Assembly (NCBI RefSeq): GCF_003096655.1
Contig: NZ_QEKQ01000005.1
Span: forward strand, 237,582-301,581
Length of the DNA: 64,000 nt
Direction of reading: 5' to 3'
Source: Tamilnaduibacter salinus
GTDB taxonomy: Bacteria; Pseudomonadota; Gammaproteobacteria; Pseudomonadales; Oleiphilaceae
Shown: positions 27,557 through 36,706 of the stretch, one piece after another
Numbering within the stretch: the stretch's first letter is position 1
Layout of the letters: each line of letters starts with the position of its first letter
Notes under the pieces: generated by a model
What the model was told of the DNA's origin: nothing
The model's database searches: none
What the model saw: the letters and a program-made list of their open reading frames with translations, nothing else
Position numbers and translations under genes: made by a program

Positions 27557-28678
27557 ATGACAGTACAGCCTCTTGGGTACGGCGTTCTGCCGGCCATTGT
27601 GACCCTGTTTTTCGTTGTCTTCGCCCCGGCGGCCGTCGCGCAGGATGACCAGTCCCTGCGCGAGCAGGTCTATGACACGGACCTTCCCCTGGCCCAGCGC
27701 CTGGAGGCGATGCAGGCGCTGACCGGCCTGTCGCCCGACGACGATCGCACCTATCGCATCTGTATCTGGGACCTGTTTGGCCGTTCCGGGCCGATTTTCC
27801 AGGCTGCCAAACAACAGCGGGTGCGACTGATGGAGTATGGCGTCGATGTGGAGATGGTGCCCTACACGAGCGAGTCGGTGATGGTCGAAGAGCTCAAGTC
27901 CGCCACCTGTGATGCCGCGTTGATGAGCGGTCTGCGGGCGCGCCTGTTCAATCGTTACACCGGCACACTGGACTCCATCGGCGGGCTGATCCGGCCACAG
28001 CAGATGAAACTGGCGCTGCGCCTGATGGCCGACCCCCGCAGCCGTGACCGGATGGTCGACGGTGAGTACGTCGTGATGGGCATCGCGCCGGGCGGGGCGG
28101 GTTATGTGTTCGTCGATGACCGGTCGATCAATACCCTCGCCAAGGCCTCGGGCAAACGCGTGGCGGTGCTGGACTACGATCCGACCCAGGCCGAGATGAT
28201 CGCCGGTGTCGGTGCCACGCCCGTTGTCACGGACATCGTCAATGCACCCAACATGTTCAATAACGGCGTTGTGGACGTCCTGGCCGCTCCGTTGGCCTCC
28301 TACGAAGTGCTTGAACTCTATAAGGGCATGTCGCCGGATGGTGGCATCATTGAGATGCCCCTGGCCCAGATCACCATGCAGCTGATCGGTCGCCGGGACG
28401 TTTTCCCCAACGCCCTGGCGCAGCTCGTACGCGAGGCGTTTTACGACAACTATGAGCGCATCCGGGGCCGGCTCCGGAAGGAGACCGACAAGGTGCCGGA
28501 CAAGTGGTGGATCGACATCCCGGCGGATGACCGGCGCGAGTACGAGAAGATGATGCAGCAGGCCCGTATTGAGCTGCGCGATCAGGGCTACTACAGCCCG
28601 GACATGCTGACCCTGCAACGCAAGATCCGGTGCCGGACGGACGATACGCGCGCCGAATGCACCAACCCGGTCGAATGA
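27557..28678 (+). CDS. Putative TRAP-type solute-binding periplasmic protein
   Basis: This 373-residue protein has a signal peptide (VTLFFVVFAPAAVAQDD, cut after AVA). The body has a periplasmic-binding-protein feel: YRICIWDLFGRSGPIF, GVDVEMVPYTSE, KRVAVLDYDPTQAEMIAG and DVLAAPLASYEVLELYKGM. It does not match classic DctP closely; it is nearer to the DUF6091 'putative solute-binding' type. Its stop codon overlaps the start of the permease gene (ATGA), so the two form one transport system. The substrate is unknown. Confidence 0.68.
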   Translation: MTVQPLGYGVLPAIVTLFFVVFAPAAVAQDDQSLREQVYDTDLPLAQRLEAMQALTGLSPDDDRTYRICIWDLFGRSGPIFQAAKQQRVRLMEYGVDVEMVPYTSESVMVEELKSATCDAALMSGLRARLFNRYTGTLDSIGGLIRPQQMKLALRLMADPRSRDRMVDGEYVVMGIAPGGAGYVFVDDRSINTLAKASGKRVAVLDYDPTQAEMIAGVGATPVVTDIVNAPNMFNNGVVDVLAAPLASYEVLELYKGMSPDGGIIEMPLAQITMQLIGRRDVFPNALAQLVREAFYDNYERIRGRLRKETDKVPDKWWIDIPADDRREYEKMMQQARIELRDQGYYSPDMLTLQRKIRCRTDDTRAECTNPVE

Positions 28679-30777
28679 CGGCCGCCCTTTCCATGGCCGG
28701 GTCCGGGGGGCGTCGCGCCCGACAGTTGGCCACAGTGCTGCCGGTGCTGGGCGTCCTTCTTGCCAGCCTGCTTGCCTCCGTGGGTGAAACACTGCATTCG
28801 CGCCTGCTGGAAGTCGGCGAGGCGAACTGGCCGAACTACTTCGAGCTGCGGCTGGCCGAACGGGTGGAGAAACCCGCCTGTGATCCCAGCCCCGATATGG
28901 CGCGGATGGTGGACGAGGCGATGGCGCGCCAGTCATCCGGCGATGTGGGCACATTTGGCGACGTCTTCGGCGACGGACCGGACCGCGCTTCCGTACGGGC
29001 GTCAGTGGAAAAACAGGTGGCCAACTGCCGTGCCAGTTGGGAGACCTACCGGACCGTCCAGTCCCGCAACACCTGGCCCGTGCAGCTGTTTGCCGCAATC
29101 GAGGTCGGACTGTCGCAGGCGGTGGTGCTGGTAACCAACAACCGCCGTACCATGCTGTGTCTGCTGTTGCTCCTGTGTGCCGCCACGGCCACCTTCCGCC
29201 GACAGCACATCGCGCTCAGACCGGTGCTTTCGACCCGGGATGATCGCGTTGCGACGGTGGCACAGGCCCTGGCCAACGGGTTGCTGACCGTGTCCGCCTG
29301 GCTCTACCGGGAGCAGGAACTGGCGCAGGCGGCCGCTGGCATGCCATTGGCCCACCTCTATCTGCACGATCTCTGGGTGGCCGGCTTTGGCGGGCTGACC
29401 GCCATTTCGGTGTGCCAGCTCATCCGATCACCTGTGGGCGCACCGGCCGGTGGGCATTGGACGCGCTCGCTGCTCTGCATCCCCCTGTACAGCATCATGT
29501 GCCTGACCGCATCGGCCCAGTTTGCCGCCTATGGGTTCTATCACGGGATTGCCGTCTACCTGAACATGATGGCGGAGCTGTCCAGCCTGTTCCTGAACCT
29601 GGGGCTGTATGTCTGGGTCGGCATGCTGCTGGGTCGCTCACGGCTGCCCCACCGGGTCTTTGATCTGGTCCGCCCCCTGGAGCTGCCGCCACGATTGCTG
29701 GGGGTGCTCGTACTGGCATTGACGGCGTTACCCACCGCTTACACCGGCGCCTCCGGCATCTTCATCCTGGCGGCCGGCATGACGCTCTACCAGGAGATGC
29801 GCCGGGCGGGGACGTCCGAGCCGATGGCGCTGGCCATTACGGCCATCTCCGGTTCCATGGGGACCATGTTGCGGCCCTGCCTGCTGGTGGTGATTGTCGC
29901 CACCCTCAACAGCGCCGTGACCACGGACGAGCTCTTTGGGGCCGGGGCACGGGTTCTGATCCTCACGTTGACCGTGTTTGCGGTGGTCGTCACCTGGCTG
30001 GGCGGGCGGGAACCCATCCGGATCGCGCCTGCCCGGCGGTGTCTGCCGGCCATGGCCCGGGCGCTGGGACGGCTTCTGCCTTATGTCGCCATTTTCGCAG
30101 CCGTCATGCTGCTGTGGGAATGGGGCCTCGGGCGTGGGCTGGATGAATTCTCCGCGCCGGCCATGCTGCCGGTCATCATGCTACTGATTCTGGGATATGA
30201 GCGACTTGCCGGGGGCGGCGATGACGGAGTGAAGCCCGCGCCGGTCCGCCACCAGATGGTATCGGCGACGGACGAGGCCACCACCCTGATTGGGGCGCTG
30301 CTGATGCTGATGGCGCTGTCCGTCAGTATGGGCGGGCTGATTGAACGTTCAGGCGTGCTGGATCTGTTCCCGATGGGCGGCTCGATCTGGGTCAGCATCG
30401 CGTTGCTGATGGGCTGCCTGGTGGTTATCGGCATGATCATGGACCCGTACGGCGCGGTGCTACTGGTCAACTCGACACTGGCGCCGCTGGCCATCACCCA
30501 GGGGATCGATCCGCTGCACTTCTGGACCATGACGATCCTGGCATTCGAGATGGGGTATCTGACGCCCCCGGTGGCCCTCAATCACCTGCTGACCCGTCAG
30601 GTGGTCGGCATGCCCACAAGCTGGGAGAGTCTGCATGGCACATTCTGGCAGCGGCATTTCCGGATCATCGTGCCGGTGATCGTCATGGGCATTACGCTGG
30701 CGATCGTCACCTTCACACCACTGCTCCACGACGGCTGGCATGGTTGGCTGTTTCAGCGGGTGGCCGTCGCCGGCTGA
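28675..30777 (+). CDS. TRAP transporter large permease-like protein with extended N-terminus
   Basis: This 700-residue inner-membrane protein has a C-terminal region (about 310-700) with the many hydrophobic segments and glycine-rich turns of DctM-type permeases (TAYTGASGIFILAAG, ISGSMGTMLRPCLLVV, GMIMDPYGAVLLVNSTLAPLA, FEMGYLTPPVALN). The first 270 residues hold an extra membrane segment, a periplasmic loop with two Cys, and more helices, perhaps replacing a separate small DctQ subunit, which is absent here. It starts at ATG 28675, overlapping the binding-protein stop by four bases. It would be a sodium- or proton-driven importer. Confidence 0.78.
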   Translation: MTAALSMAGSGGRRARQLATVLPVLGVLLASLLASVGETLHSRLLEVGEANWPNYFELRLAERVEKPACDPSPDMARMVDEAMARQSSGDVGTFGDVFGDGPDRASVRASVEKQVANCRASWETYRTVQSRNTWPVQLFAAIEVGLSQAVVLVTNNRRTMLCLLLLLCAATATFRRQHIALRPVLSTRDDRVATVAQALANGLLTVSAWLYREQELAQAAAGMPLAHLYLHDLWVAGFGGLTAISVCQLIRSPVGAPAGGHWTRSLLCIPLYSIMCLTASAQFAAYGFYHGIAVYLNMMAELSSLFLNLGLYVWVGMLLGRSRLPHRVFDLVRPLELPPRLLGVLVLALTALPTAYTGASGIFILAAGMTLYQEMRRAGTSEPMALAITAISGSMGTMLRPCLLVVIVATLNSAVTTDELFGAGARVLILTLTVFAVVVTWLGGREPIRIAPARRCLPAMARALGRLLPYVAIFAAVMLLWEWGLGRGLDEFSAPAMLPVIMLLILGYERLAGGGDDGVKPAPVRHQMVSATDEATTLIGALLMLMALSVSMGGLIERSGVLDLFPMGGSIWVSIALLMGCLVVIGMIMDPYGAVLLVNSTLAPLAITQGIDPLHFWTMTILAFEMGYLTPPVALNHLLTRQVVGMPTSWESLHGTFWQRHFRIIVPVIVMGITLAIVTFTPLLHDGWHGWLFQRVAVAG

Positions 30778-30959
30778 GGTCATCGGGCTCACCATCTCGC
30801 TGACCTTACTGAACATTCAGGCCGAGAATATCGAAAATACACAATATAAATTTCAATGATGGCAGGACTGCTCGTAGAATGGCCGCCATCGTCCGCCGGT
30901 GCCGTTTGAAACGGTCGGATGCGACGACGGTTCAATCAACCCGACGAACAGGATCGACC

Positions 30960-32552
30960 ATGTCACAGTACAACCAAGACATTGAGGCCATTAAGGCCCT
31001 GCGTGAGAAGATGACGGGCTGGGACGCCATCAATCCCGAGTACGTTGCCCGCATGCGCGCCCAGAACCGCTTCAAGACCGGTCTGGACATCGCCAAGTAC
31101 AACGCGGCCATCATGCGTCAGGACATGGCCGAGTATGATAAGGACCACTCTCAGTACACCCAGTCCCTGGGTTGCTGGCACGGTTTTGTTGGTCAGCAGA
31201 AGATCATCTCCATCAAGAAGCACTTCGGCACGACCAACAAGAAGTACCTGTACCTGTCTGGCTGGATGGTTGCCGCGCTGCGCTCCGAGTTCGGCCCGCT
31301 GCCGGACCAGTCCATGCACGAGAAGACGTCCGTACCGGCTCTGATCGAAGAGCTGTACACCTTCCTGAAGCAGGCGGATGCCTGGGAACTGAACCACCTG
31401 TTCCGTGACCTGGACGCTGCCCGCGAGGCTGGCGACAGCGCCAAGGAAAAGGAAGTGCAGGACAAGATCGACAACTTCGAAACCCACGTTGTGCCGATCA
31501 TCGCCGACATCGACGCTGGCTTCGGTAACGAGGAAGCGACGTATCTGCTGGCGAAGAAGATGATCGAAGCCGGTGCCTGTGCCCTGCAGATCGAGAACCA
31601 GGTGTCTGACGCCAAGCAGTGTGGTCACCAGGCTGGCAAGGTCACCTGCCCGCACGACGAGTTCATGGCGAAGATCAACGCCTGCCGCTACGCGTTCCTG
31701 GAAATGGGCGTTGAAGACGGCGTGATCGTTGCCCGTACTGACTCCCTGGGTGCCGGCCTGACCCAGAAGCTGGCCGTGACCAAAGAGCCGGGCGACATCG
31801 GCGACAAGTACAACAGCTTCCTGGCCTGCGATCCGATCGAGAAGCCGGAAGACATCGACAACGGCGATGTTGTTATCAAGCGTGACGGTCAGCTGATGCG
31901 TCCGCGTCGTCTGCCCAGCGGCCTGTTCGAATTCCAGGAAGGCACCGGTGAAGACCGTGTTGTACTGGATTGTGTCAACAGCCTGAAGAACGGTGCTGAC
32001 CTGCTTTGGATCGAGACCGAGAAGCCGCACGTTGGCCAGATCGCTGGCATGGTGAATCGCATCAAGGAAGAAGTGCCCGATGCGAAGCTGGTCTACAACA
32101 ACAGCCCGTCCTTCAACTGGACCCTGAACTTCCGTCAGCAGGTGTTCGACGCCTGGAAGGAAGAGGGTAAGGACGTGTCCGAGTACGACTACAACGACCT
32201 GATGAACGCCAAGTACGACGATTCCGAGCTGGCGAAGGTCGCCGACCAGTGGACCGCCGAGTTCCAGCGTCGTGGTTCCGCCGAAGCGGGCATCTTCCAC
32301 CACCTGATCACGCTGCCGACGTACCACACCGTCGCGCTGTCCACCGACGAGCTGGCCAAGGGCTACTTCGGTGAGCCGGGCATGCTGGCCTACGTCGATG
32401 GCGTTCAGCGTCAGGAGATCCGTAAGGGCATCGCCACCGTGAAGCACCAGGACATGGCTGGTTCCAACATCGGTGACGACCACAAGGAGTACTTCTCCAA
32501 GGACAACGCCCTGAAGGCTGGCGGCAAGGACAACACCATGAACCAGTTCTAA
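30960..32552 (+). CDS. aceA: Isocitrate lyase
   Basis: This 530-residue enzyme splits isocitrate into glyoxylate and succinate in the glyoxylate shunt, needed for growth on acetate and fatty acids. The active-site region appears as DAKQCGHQAGKVTCPHDEF, with DIDAGFGNEEATYLL and VYNNSPSFNW as further ICL landmarks. The length fits the long isocitrate lyase subtype of pseudomonads rather than the 430-residue E. coli form. Codon use is strongly biased (many CGT, GTT, AAG, AAC), marking a highly expressed gene. The start is ATG 30960; a strong terminator follows. Confidence 0.94.
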   Translation: MSQYNQDIEAIKALREKMTGWDAINPEYVARMRAQNRFKTGLDIAKYNAAIMRQDMAEYDKDHSQYTQSLGCWHGFVGQQKIISIKKHFGTTNKKYLYLSGWMVAALRSEFGPLPDQSMHEKTSVPALIEELYTFLKQADAWELNHLFRDLDAAREAGDSAKEKEVQDKIDNFETHVVPIIADIDAGFGNEEATYLLAKKMIEAGACALQIENQVSDAKQCGHQAGKVTCPHDEFMAKINACRYAFLEMGVEDGVIVARTDSLGAGLTQKLAVTKEPGDIGDKYNSFLACDPIEKPEDIDNGDVVIKRDGQLMRPRRLPSGLFEFQEGTGEDRVVLDCVNSLKNGADLLWIETEKPHVGQIAGMVNRIKEEVPDAKLVYNNSPSFNWTLNFRQQVFDAWKEEGKDVSEYDYNDLMNAKYDDSELAKVADQWTAEFQRRGSAEAGIFHHLITLPTYHTVALSTDELAKGYFGEPGMLAYVDGVQRQEIRKGIATVKHQDMAGSNIGDDHKEYFSKDNALKAGGKDNTMNQF

Positions 32553-32600
32553 GAAACCGGTCTGGTGGTCACCGGGTCGCGGCGCGGCCCGGACGCCCTC

Positions 32601-32636
32601 AAAACCCCCGTCTGTTCGCAGGCGGGGGTTTTTTGT
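32601..32636 (+). terminator. Intrinsic terminator after aceA
   Basis: AAAACCCCCG (32601-32610) pairs with CGGGGGTTTT, extended inward by CTG-TTCG-CAG, and is followed by a T run. It lies 48 bp after the aceA stop. Confidence 0.9.
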
Positions 32637-32709
32637 TGTCGGGTATTTCTGCCGTGCAGATGGCGGCGTCCTGTTATGCTTCATGGTTCAGCCCGCAGGG
32701 AGGGATACT

Positions 32710-34647
32710 ATGCCGTTCCGGTTTGTGGACCGCCTCAAGTACATGATTGAGCGTCAGTTCGTGAAGGGAGCGCTGTTCCAGTTGATGGTGGTGGCGCTGG
32801 TCATCGGGCTGATATCGCTGGTAGGCGGGTTGTTGGTGTTGCCAACGGCCGGGACCTTTGCAGACCTCGGCGATGCCATCTGGTGGGCGTTTCTACGGCT
32901 GACCGACCCTGGATACCTGGGCGATGATGAAGGCAGTTGGCGGCGGTTTGTCTCCACTCTCCTTACGGTCAGCGGCTACGTGGTGTTCATGGGCACGCTC
33001 GTCGCCATCCTGACGCGGTCACTGTTCGCCCTTATGACCGATCTTGAGCGGGGCCTGACGCCGGTCACCATGCGCCATCATGTCGTCGTACTGGGGTGGA
33101 CCAGCCGTACTCTGCCACTGGTGCGGGAGCTGATGGCCGCGAGCGGCCGTGTGCGACGTTTTCTGGAGCGTCACGATGTGCGCCGGATGCGTCTGGTGAT
33201 TCTGTCGGAATCCGTCTCGGCCGCCCAGTCCCTGGAGCTGCGGAACGACCGGCAGATCGGTCGTCGCTCGCGCCACATTGTGTTGCGTTCCGGTTCGGCC
33301 CTTCAGCCTGAAGCGCTGCACCGGGTAGCTGCGTTGCAGGCGGCCGCGATTATCGTGCCGCGCACCTACCATGGGCCGGATAGTCGGATCGGCGCGGACG
33401 TGGAAACCGTCAAGGCGTTGATGTCGATGGCCTCACAGGCCGGGGCCACTGGGCGATCACTACCCTATGTGGTCGCGGAGCTGGAGGATAACCGTCGCCA
33501 GCCGGTCGCCGAGCGGGCATACCCGGGCCCGCTGGAAGTCATCGCCGGGGACGCGGTGATGGCCCGAATGATGGTGCAGACATTGCTGCATCCGGGACTG
33601 TCATCGGTCCTGAATGAGCTGCTGACTGATCGCGGTCAGCATGACCTGTTCATCCGCTCCGGGGAGAACCTGGCGGGCACCCCATTCGGGGATCTGCTTG
33701 GGCGCTGGTCCACCGCCCGGGCCCTCGGGGTGCTTCGGCCTCAAGGGGAGGGCTGGCTGCCGCTGCTCTGCCCGTCGCCGGAAGAACGGATTCAGCGGAA
33801 CGACCGGCTGGTCATGCTCGCCCGGGACTACGATGACACGGCGGAGATGCGTGACGTCGCCCGGACGGCGGCGGATCTAGCTGCGGGGTCCGATTCAGCG
33901 CGGGTTGTGCCGGAGGTGACCCGTCATCGGGTCCTGGTGCTCGGGTGGAACCGGCGCTTGGCCTGTCTGCTGTCGGAGATGGGGCAGTACCCCAGTCATC
34001 AGTTCACGGTGGATGTGGCCTCCGTTCTTGATGAACGGGAGCGGGACGAAGAGCTGGCGCGTTACGGTGGATGTCCCGAGTCGGTCACGCTGAATCAGCG
34101 CTTCGCTGATGTGGTTGTGCCGGTGGATCTTCAGGGGCTGCATCCCGAGCATTACGACTCGGTATTGATGCTGTCCAGTGATCGGCTGGCCTCCGGTGAG
34201 GAGGCTGACGCCCGGACCATGATGGCCTACCTGCAGCTGGAGGAAATCCTGGGCAATGGGCCGGATCGGCCTCAGGTGGTGATGGAGCTGAGCGATCCTG
34301 ATAACGAATCGCTGTTACTGACGGATCACAGTGAGACGCTGGTCAGCCCGATGATTGTCAGCCACATTCTTGCGCAGGTGGCATTGCGCCGGGAATTGAG
34401 AGTGGTGCTGGACGAGCTGTTTACCGCCGGCGGGGCGGAGATCATGCTGCGGGGAGTGGACGTACTCGACCTGCCTGACGCGCCGACGTTCGCGACGGTG
34501 TGCGATTGTTTTCAGGGGCGGGGCGAGATCGCGCTCGGCATCCTCTGGGCCGACGCCCGCAGGGGCCTGACGATGAACCCGCCGGCGTCAATGGTCCTGA
34601 CACTGGCCCCTGGGGACCGGGTCGTGGTGCTGGCCCATCCGGGTTAG
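32710..34647 (+). CDS. CASTOR/POLLUX-like ion-channel protein
   Basis: This 645-residue protein has a pair of hydrophobic segments near the N-terminus (about 22-45 and 82-105). Between them lies a pore-like stretch, AIWWAFLRLTDPGYLGDDEG. Two RCK/TrkA-N-like nucleotide-binding domains follow (HHVVVLGWTSRTLPLVREL near 120 and HRVLVLGWNRRLACLLSEM near 410). This is the arrangement of plant CASTOR/POLLUX nuclear cation channels and their bacterial relatives. Ion selectivity and ligand are unknown. An AGGGAGG ribosome site supports ATG 32710. It ends 9 bp before the MerR-type regulator gene. Confidence 0.8.
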   Translation: MPFRFVDRLKYMIERQFVKGALFQLMVVALVIGLISLVGGLLVLPTAGTFADLGDAIWWAFLRLTDPGYLGDDEGSWRRFVSTLLTVSGYVVFMGTLVAILTRSLFALMTDLERGLTPVTMRHHVVVLGWTSRTLPLVRELMAASGRVRRFLERHDVRRMRLVILSESVSAAQSLELRNDRQIGRRSRHIVLRSGSALQPEALHRVAALQAAAIIVPRTYHGPDSRIGADVETVKALMSMASQAGATGRSLPYVVAELEDNRRQPVAERAYPGPLEVIAGDAVMARMMVQTLLHPGLSSVLNELLTDRGQHDLFIRSGENLAGTPFGDLLGRWSTARALGVLRPQGEGWLPLLCPSPEERIQRNDRLVMLARDYDDTAEMRDVARTAADLAAGSDSARVVPEVTRHRVLVLGWNRRLACLLSEMGQYPSHQFTVDVASVLDERERDEELARYGGCPESVTLNQRFADVVVPVDLQGLHPEHYDSVLMLSSDRLASGEEADARTMMAYLQLEEILGNGPDRPQVVMELSDPDNESLLLTDHSETLVSPMIVSHILAQVALRRELRVVLDELFTAGGAEIMLRGVDVLDLPDAPTFATVCDCFQGRGEIALGILWADARRGLTMNPPASMVLTLAPGDRVVVLAHPG

Positions 34648-34656
34648 GATAAGGGC

Positions 34657-35112
34657 ATGCGTATAGGTGAGCTGGCCCGCCAGACGGGCTTTTCCCAGGA
34701 AACCATCCGCCACTATGAACGGATCGGACTGATCCCCGCCCCGGCCCGCGGTGAGTCCAACTATCGGACCTACGGACCGGAGGCGGCCAGTCGCCTGCAG
34801 TTTATTGCCAACTGCCGGGCGCTGGACATGACCCTGTCTGAAATCCGGCGTCTTCTGTCATTGCGGGACGACCCCGCTGCACGGTGTGGCGCGGCAAGCG
34901 AACTGGTATCGGATCATTTAAATCACGTCCGGGCGCGGATCGGCGAGTTGCAACAGCTGGCGGAGCAGCTTGAGGTCATCGAGAGCCAGTGCCAGGCCGA
35001 TGCCGACACCACCGACTGTGGCATTCTCAATGAGCTGGATCGCATGGGGCCGGTTGGGCGGGACGATGCCGAGTCCAGTCATGTGCCGGGCAGCCACGGC
35101 CCCATCCCCTGA
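34657..35112 (+). CDS. MerR-family regulator of the CadR/PbrR type
   Basis: This 151-residue regulator has an N-terminal MerR helix-turn-helix (MRIGELARQTGFSQETIRHYERIGLIPAP) and a dimerisation coiled coil. Cysteines sit at positions 77, 112 and 121, the spacing used by Cd(II)/Pb(II) sensors CadR and PbrR, with DTTDCGILNEL matching their metal-loop end. It should activate a promoter with a 19-20 bp spacer on metal binding. No heavy-metal efflux ATPase lies in this window. It is probably cotranscribed with the channel gene just upstream. Confidence 0.83.
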   Translation: MRIGELARQTGFSQETIRHYERIGLIPAPARGESNYRTYGPEAASRLQFIANCRALDMTLSEIRRLLSLRDDPAARCGAASELVSDHLNHVRARIGELQQLAEQLEVIESQCQADADTTDCGILNELDRMGPVGRDDAESSHVPGSHGPIP

Positions 35113-35187
35113 TGGCCCGGGAGGTTTGGTCCGGCGCGCGCGGTGTGGCGTAGACTGAATGGAACGGCGACCGGTAGATGCGTGACG

Positions 35188-36486
35188 ATGGATAAAACCC
35201 AACTGATACAGCAGCTCAACGACGTACGCGCACGCGCCCTGGAACTGGTGGACTCGCTGGGTGAGCGGGCGCTGGATGTGCCTTACGATCCGGGCATCAA
35301 CCCGCCGTTGTGGGAAATGGGGCACGCCGCGTTTTTCTACGAGGTGTTCGTCTTCAACCTTCTGGATGGAGCGCCCAGCTACGATCCTTCCATGGATGAC
35401 CTTTGGGATTCGTTCCACGTGGCCCACGGTGATCGCTGGTCCCGTGAGCTGTTCCCCGGCCGGGAAGCGACCCGGCAGTACTTCAATACCATCTACGACC
35501 GGATGCAGGCGCGCATCGAAAGAGAGCCGCTGAGCGAAGAGGCCCGCTACCTGTACCGGTATGCGATTGCCCACCAGACCATGCATCTGGAATCCATGAC
35601 CTGGTGTCGGCAGACGGTGGGCTACCCGGCACCGCCCTGGTTCGGTCACCAGACGCCGTCGGCAGAGCCGGTCGAGTCCGATGATGTGACCGTACCGGCC
35701 GGTACCTACCGCATTGGCATGCCGGCTGATTCGCCGGACTACGGTGGCCACGATTTCTCCTTCGACAACGAGAAGCCCGGTTTTGATCTGGAAATGCCGG
35801 CGTTTCGGATCAGCCGCACGCTGGTGCGCAACAGCGATTTCCTGCGCTTCGTGGAAGCGGGGGGCTATGAGAACCCCGACTATTGGTCGTTTGGGGGGCG
35901 CACCTGGCTGGCCTCGCACCAACAGGCGCCCCGGCACCCGCTGTATTGGTCGCAGGGGGATGATGGCTGGTATGAGCGGCTGTTTGATGGCTGGCACCGG
36001 TTGAGTCCGGACTACCCGGTCACTCACGTGTCTTACTGGGAAGCGGAGGCCTGGGCGAACTGGGCAGGCCGCCGACTGCCGACCGAGTACGAATGGGAAG
36101 TCGCCGCCCTTGGTAACGTTCCGGACGCCCCGTTCCGCCGTTTTCCGTGGGGCGACGCAATGGAGGCGGGCTGCGCCGATCTGGACGGCCACCTCATGGC
36201 CCAGCTCCCTGTGTCGGCCCTGTCGAAGGGCGACAGCCCGTTTGGCTGCCGCCAGATGGTGGGCACCGCCTGGGAGTGGACCCGCAATGAGTTTCTGCCC
36301 TATGACGGGTTCAAGGTCGACATGTACCCATTCATGTCCACCCTGCAGTTTGGTGATCACAAGGTGACCAAAGGCGGCGGCTGCGCCACCGCCAGCCTGC
36401 TGATCCGCGGTACCTACCGCCAGGCCTACGCGCCCGGACGCCGGGATGTGTATACCGGATTCCGGACCTGTGCTGTGGATGATTGA
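35188..36486 (+). CDS. EgtB/SenA/OvoA-like non-heme iron sulfoxide synthase (SUMF1 + DinB-like)
   Basis: This 432-residue protein has two domains. The N-terminal four-helix DinB-like domain carries a likely iron site (MGHAAFF near 47, then HQTMHLES = HxxxHxE near 128-134). The C-terminal formylglycine-generating-enzyme/SUMF1 domain (about 170-430) contains PVTHVSYWEAEAWANWAGRRLPTEYEWE, GTAWEWTRNEFLPY and GGGCATASLLIRGTYR. Such enzymes oxidatively couple a thiol to a histidine derivative, as in ergothioneine, selenoneine or ovothiol synthesis. NPPLWEMGH resembles SenA/EgtB types, but the next gene encodes an OvoA-C-like methyltransferase, pointing to ovothiol. No EgtD, SenB or EgtE homologue is adjacent. 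Confidence 0.8.
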   Translation: MDKTQLIQQLNDVRARALELVDSLGERALDVPYDPGINPPLWEMGHAAFFYEVFVFNLLDGAPSYDPSMDDLWDSFHVAHGDRWSRELFPGREATRQYFNTIYDRMQARIEREPLSEEARYLYRYAIAHQTMHLESMTWCRQTVGYPAPPWFGHQTPSAEPVESDDVTVPAGTYRIGMPADSPDYGGHDFSFDNEKPGFDLEMPAFRISRTLVRNSDFLRFVEAGGYENPDYWSFGGRTWLASHQQAPRHPLYWSQGDDGWYERLFDGWHRLSPDYPVTHVSYWEAEAWANWAGRRLPTEYEWEVAALGNVPDAPFRRFPWGDAMEAGCADLDGHLMAQLPVSALSKGDSPFGCRQMVGTAWEWTRNEFLPYDGFKVDMYPFMSTLQFGDHKVTKGGGCATASLLIRGTYRQAYAPGRRDVYTGFRTCAVDD

Positions 36487-36497
36487 CCGTTTTTGTG

Positions 36498-36680
36498 AGC
36501 CACGGAAAAACACGGAAAGCACAGAAGAACGGTTTTAACGTTTTAAAGTTTTAAAGCCGGTCAGTGTCGGCGAGGTATGCGTTCCCGGCTCTAAAACCTT
36601 CAGGCTTTAAAACGTTCAGACATTCTAGCTTTCGCCCGCAGGGCGCTTTCCGTGATTTCCGTGTCGTTCCGTGGCTAAGA
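36498..36680. repeat. Two-tier palindromic repeat, copy 6, with a second AT-rich 11-mer repeat inside
   Basis: Inner-arm CACGGAA units (36498-36520) are mirrored at 36646-36676 (TTTCCGTGATTTCCGTG, GTTCCGTGGCTAA). Between them sits an unrelated inverted repeat built on TTTTAAAG/CTTTAAAA units (36531-36561 with 36586-36617). The whole 220 bp gap between the sulfoxide-synthase-like gene and the methyltransferase gene is this element, which ends just before the methyltransferase ribosome site. Confidence 0.8.
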
Positions 36681-36706
36681 TCCTGTCTTTTCCGGTGGAG
36701 CCGAGC

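Noticed and set aside
30963..32684. Minus-strand open frame of 573 codons antisense to isocitrate lyase
   Set aside because: It mirrors the strong codon bias of aceA, shows no domain or start signal, and the sense frame is a certain gene.
34918..36522. 534-codon minus-strand frame over the sulfoxide-synthase-like gene
   Set aside because: It is an antisense shadow crossing two real genes, without protein-like features.
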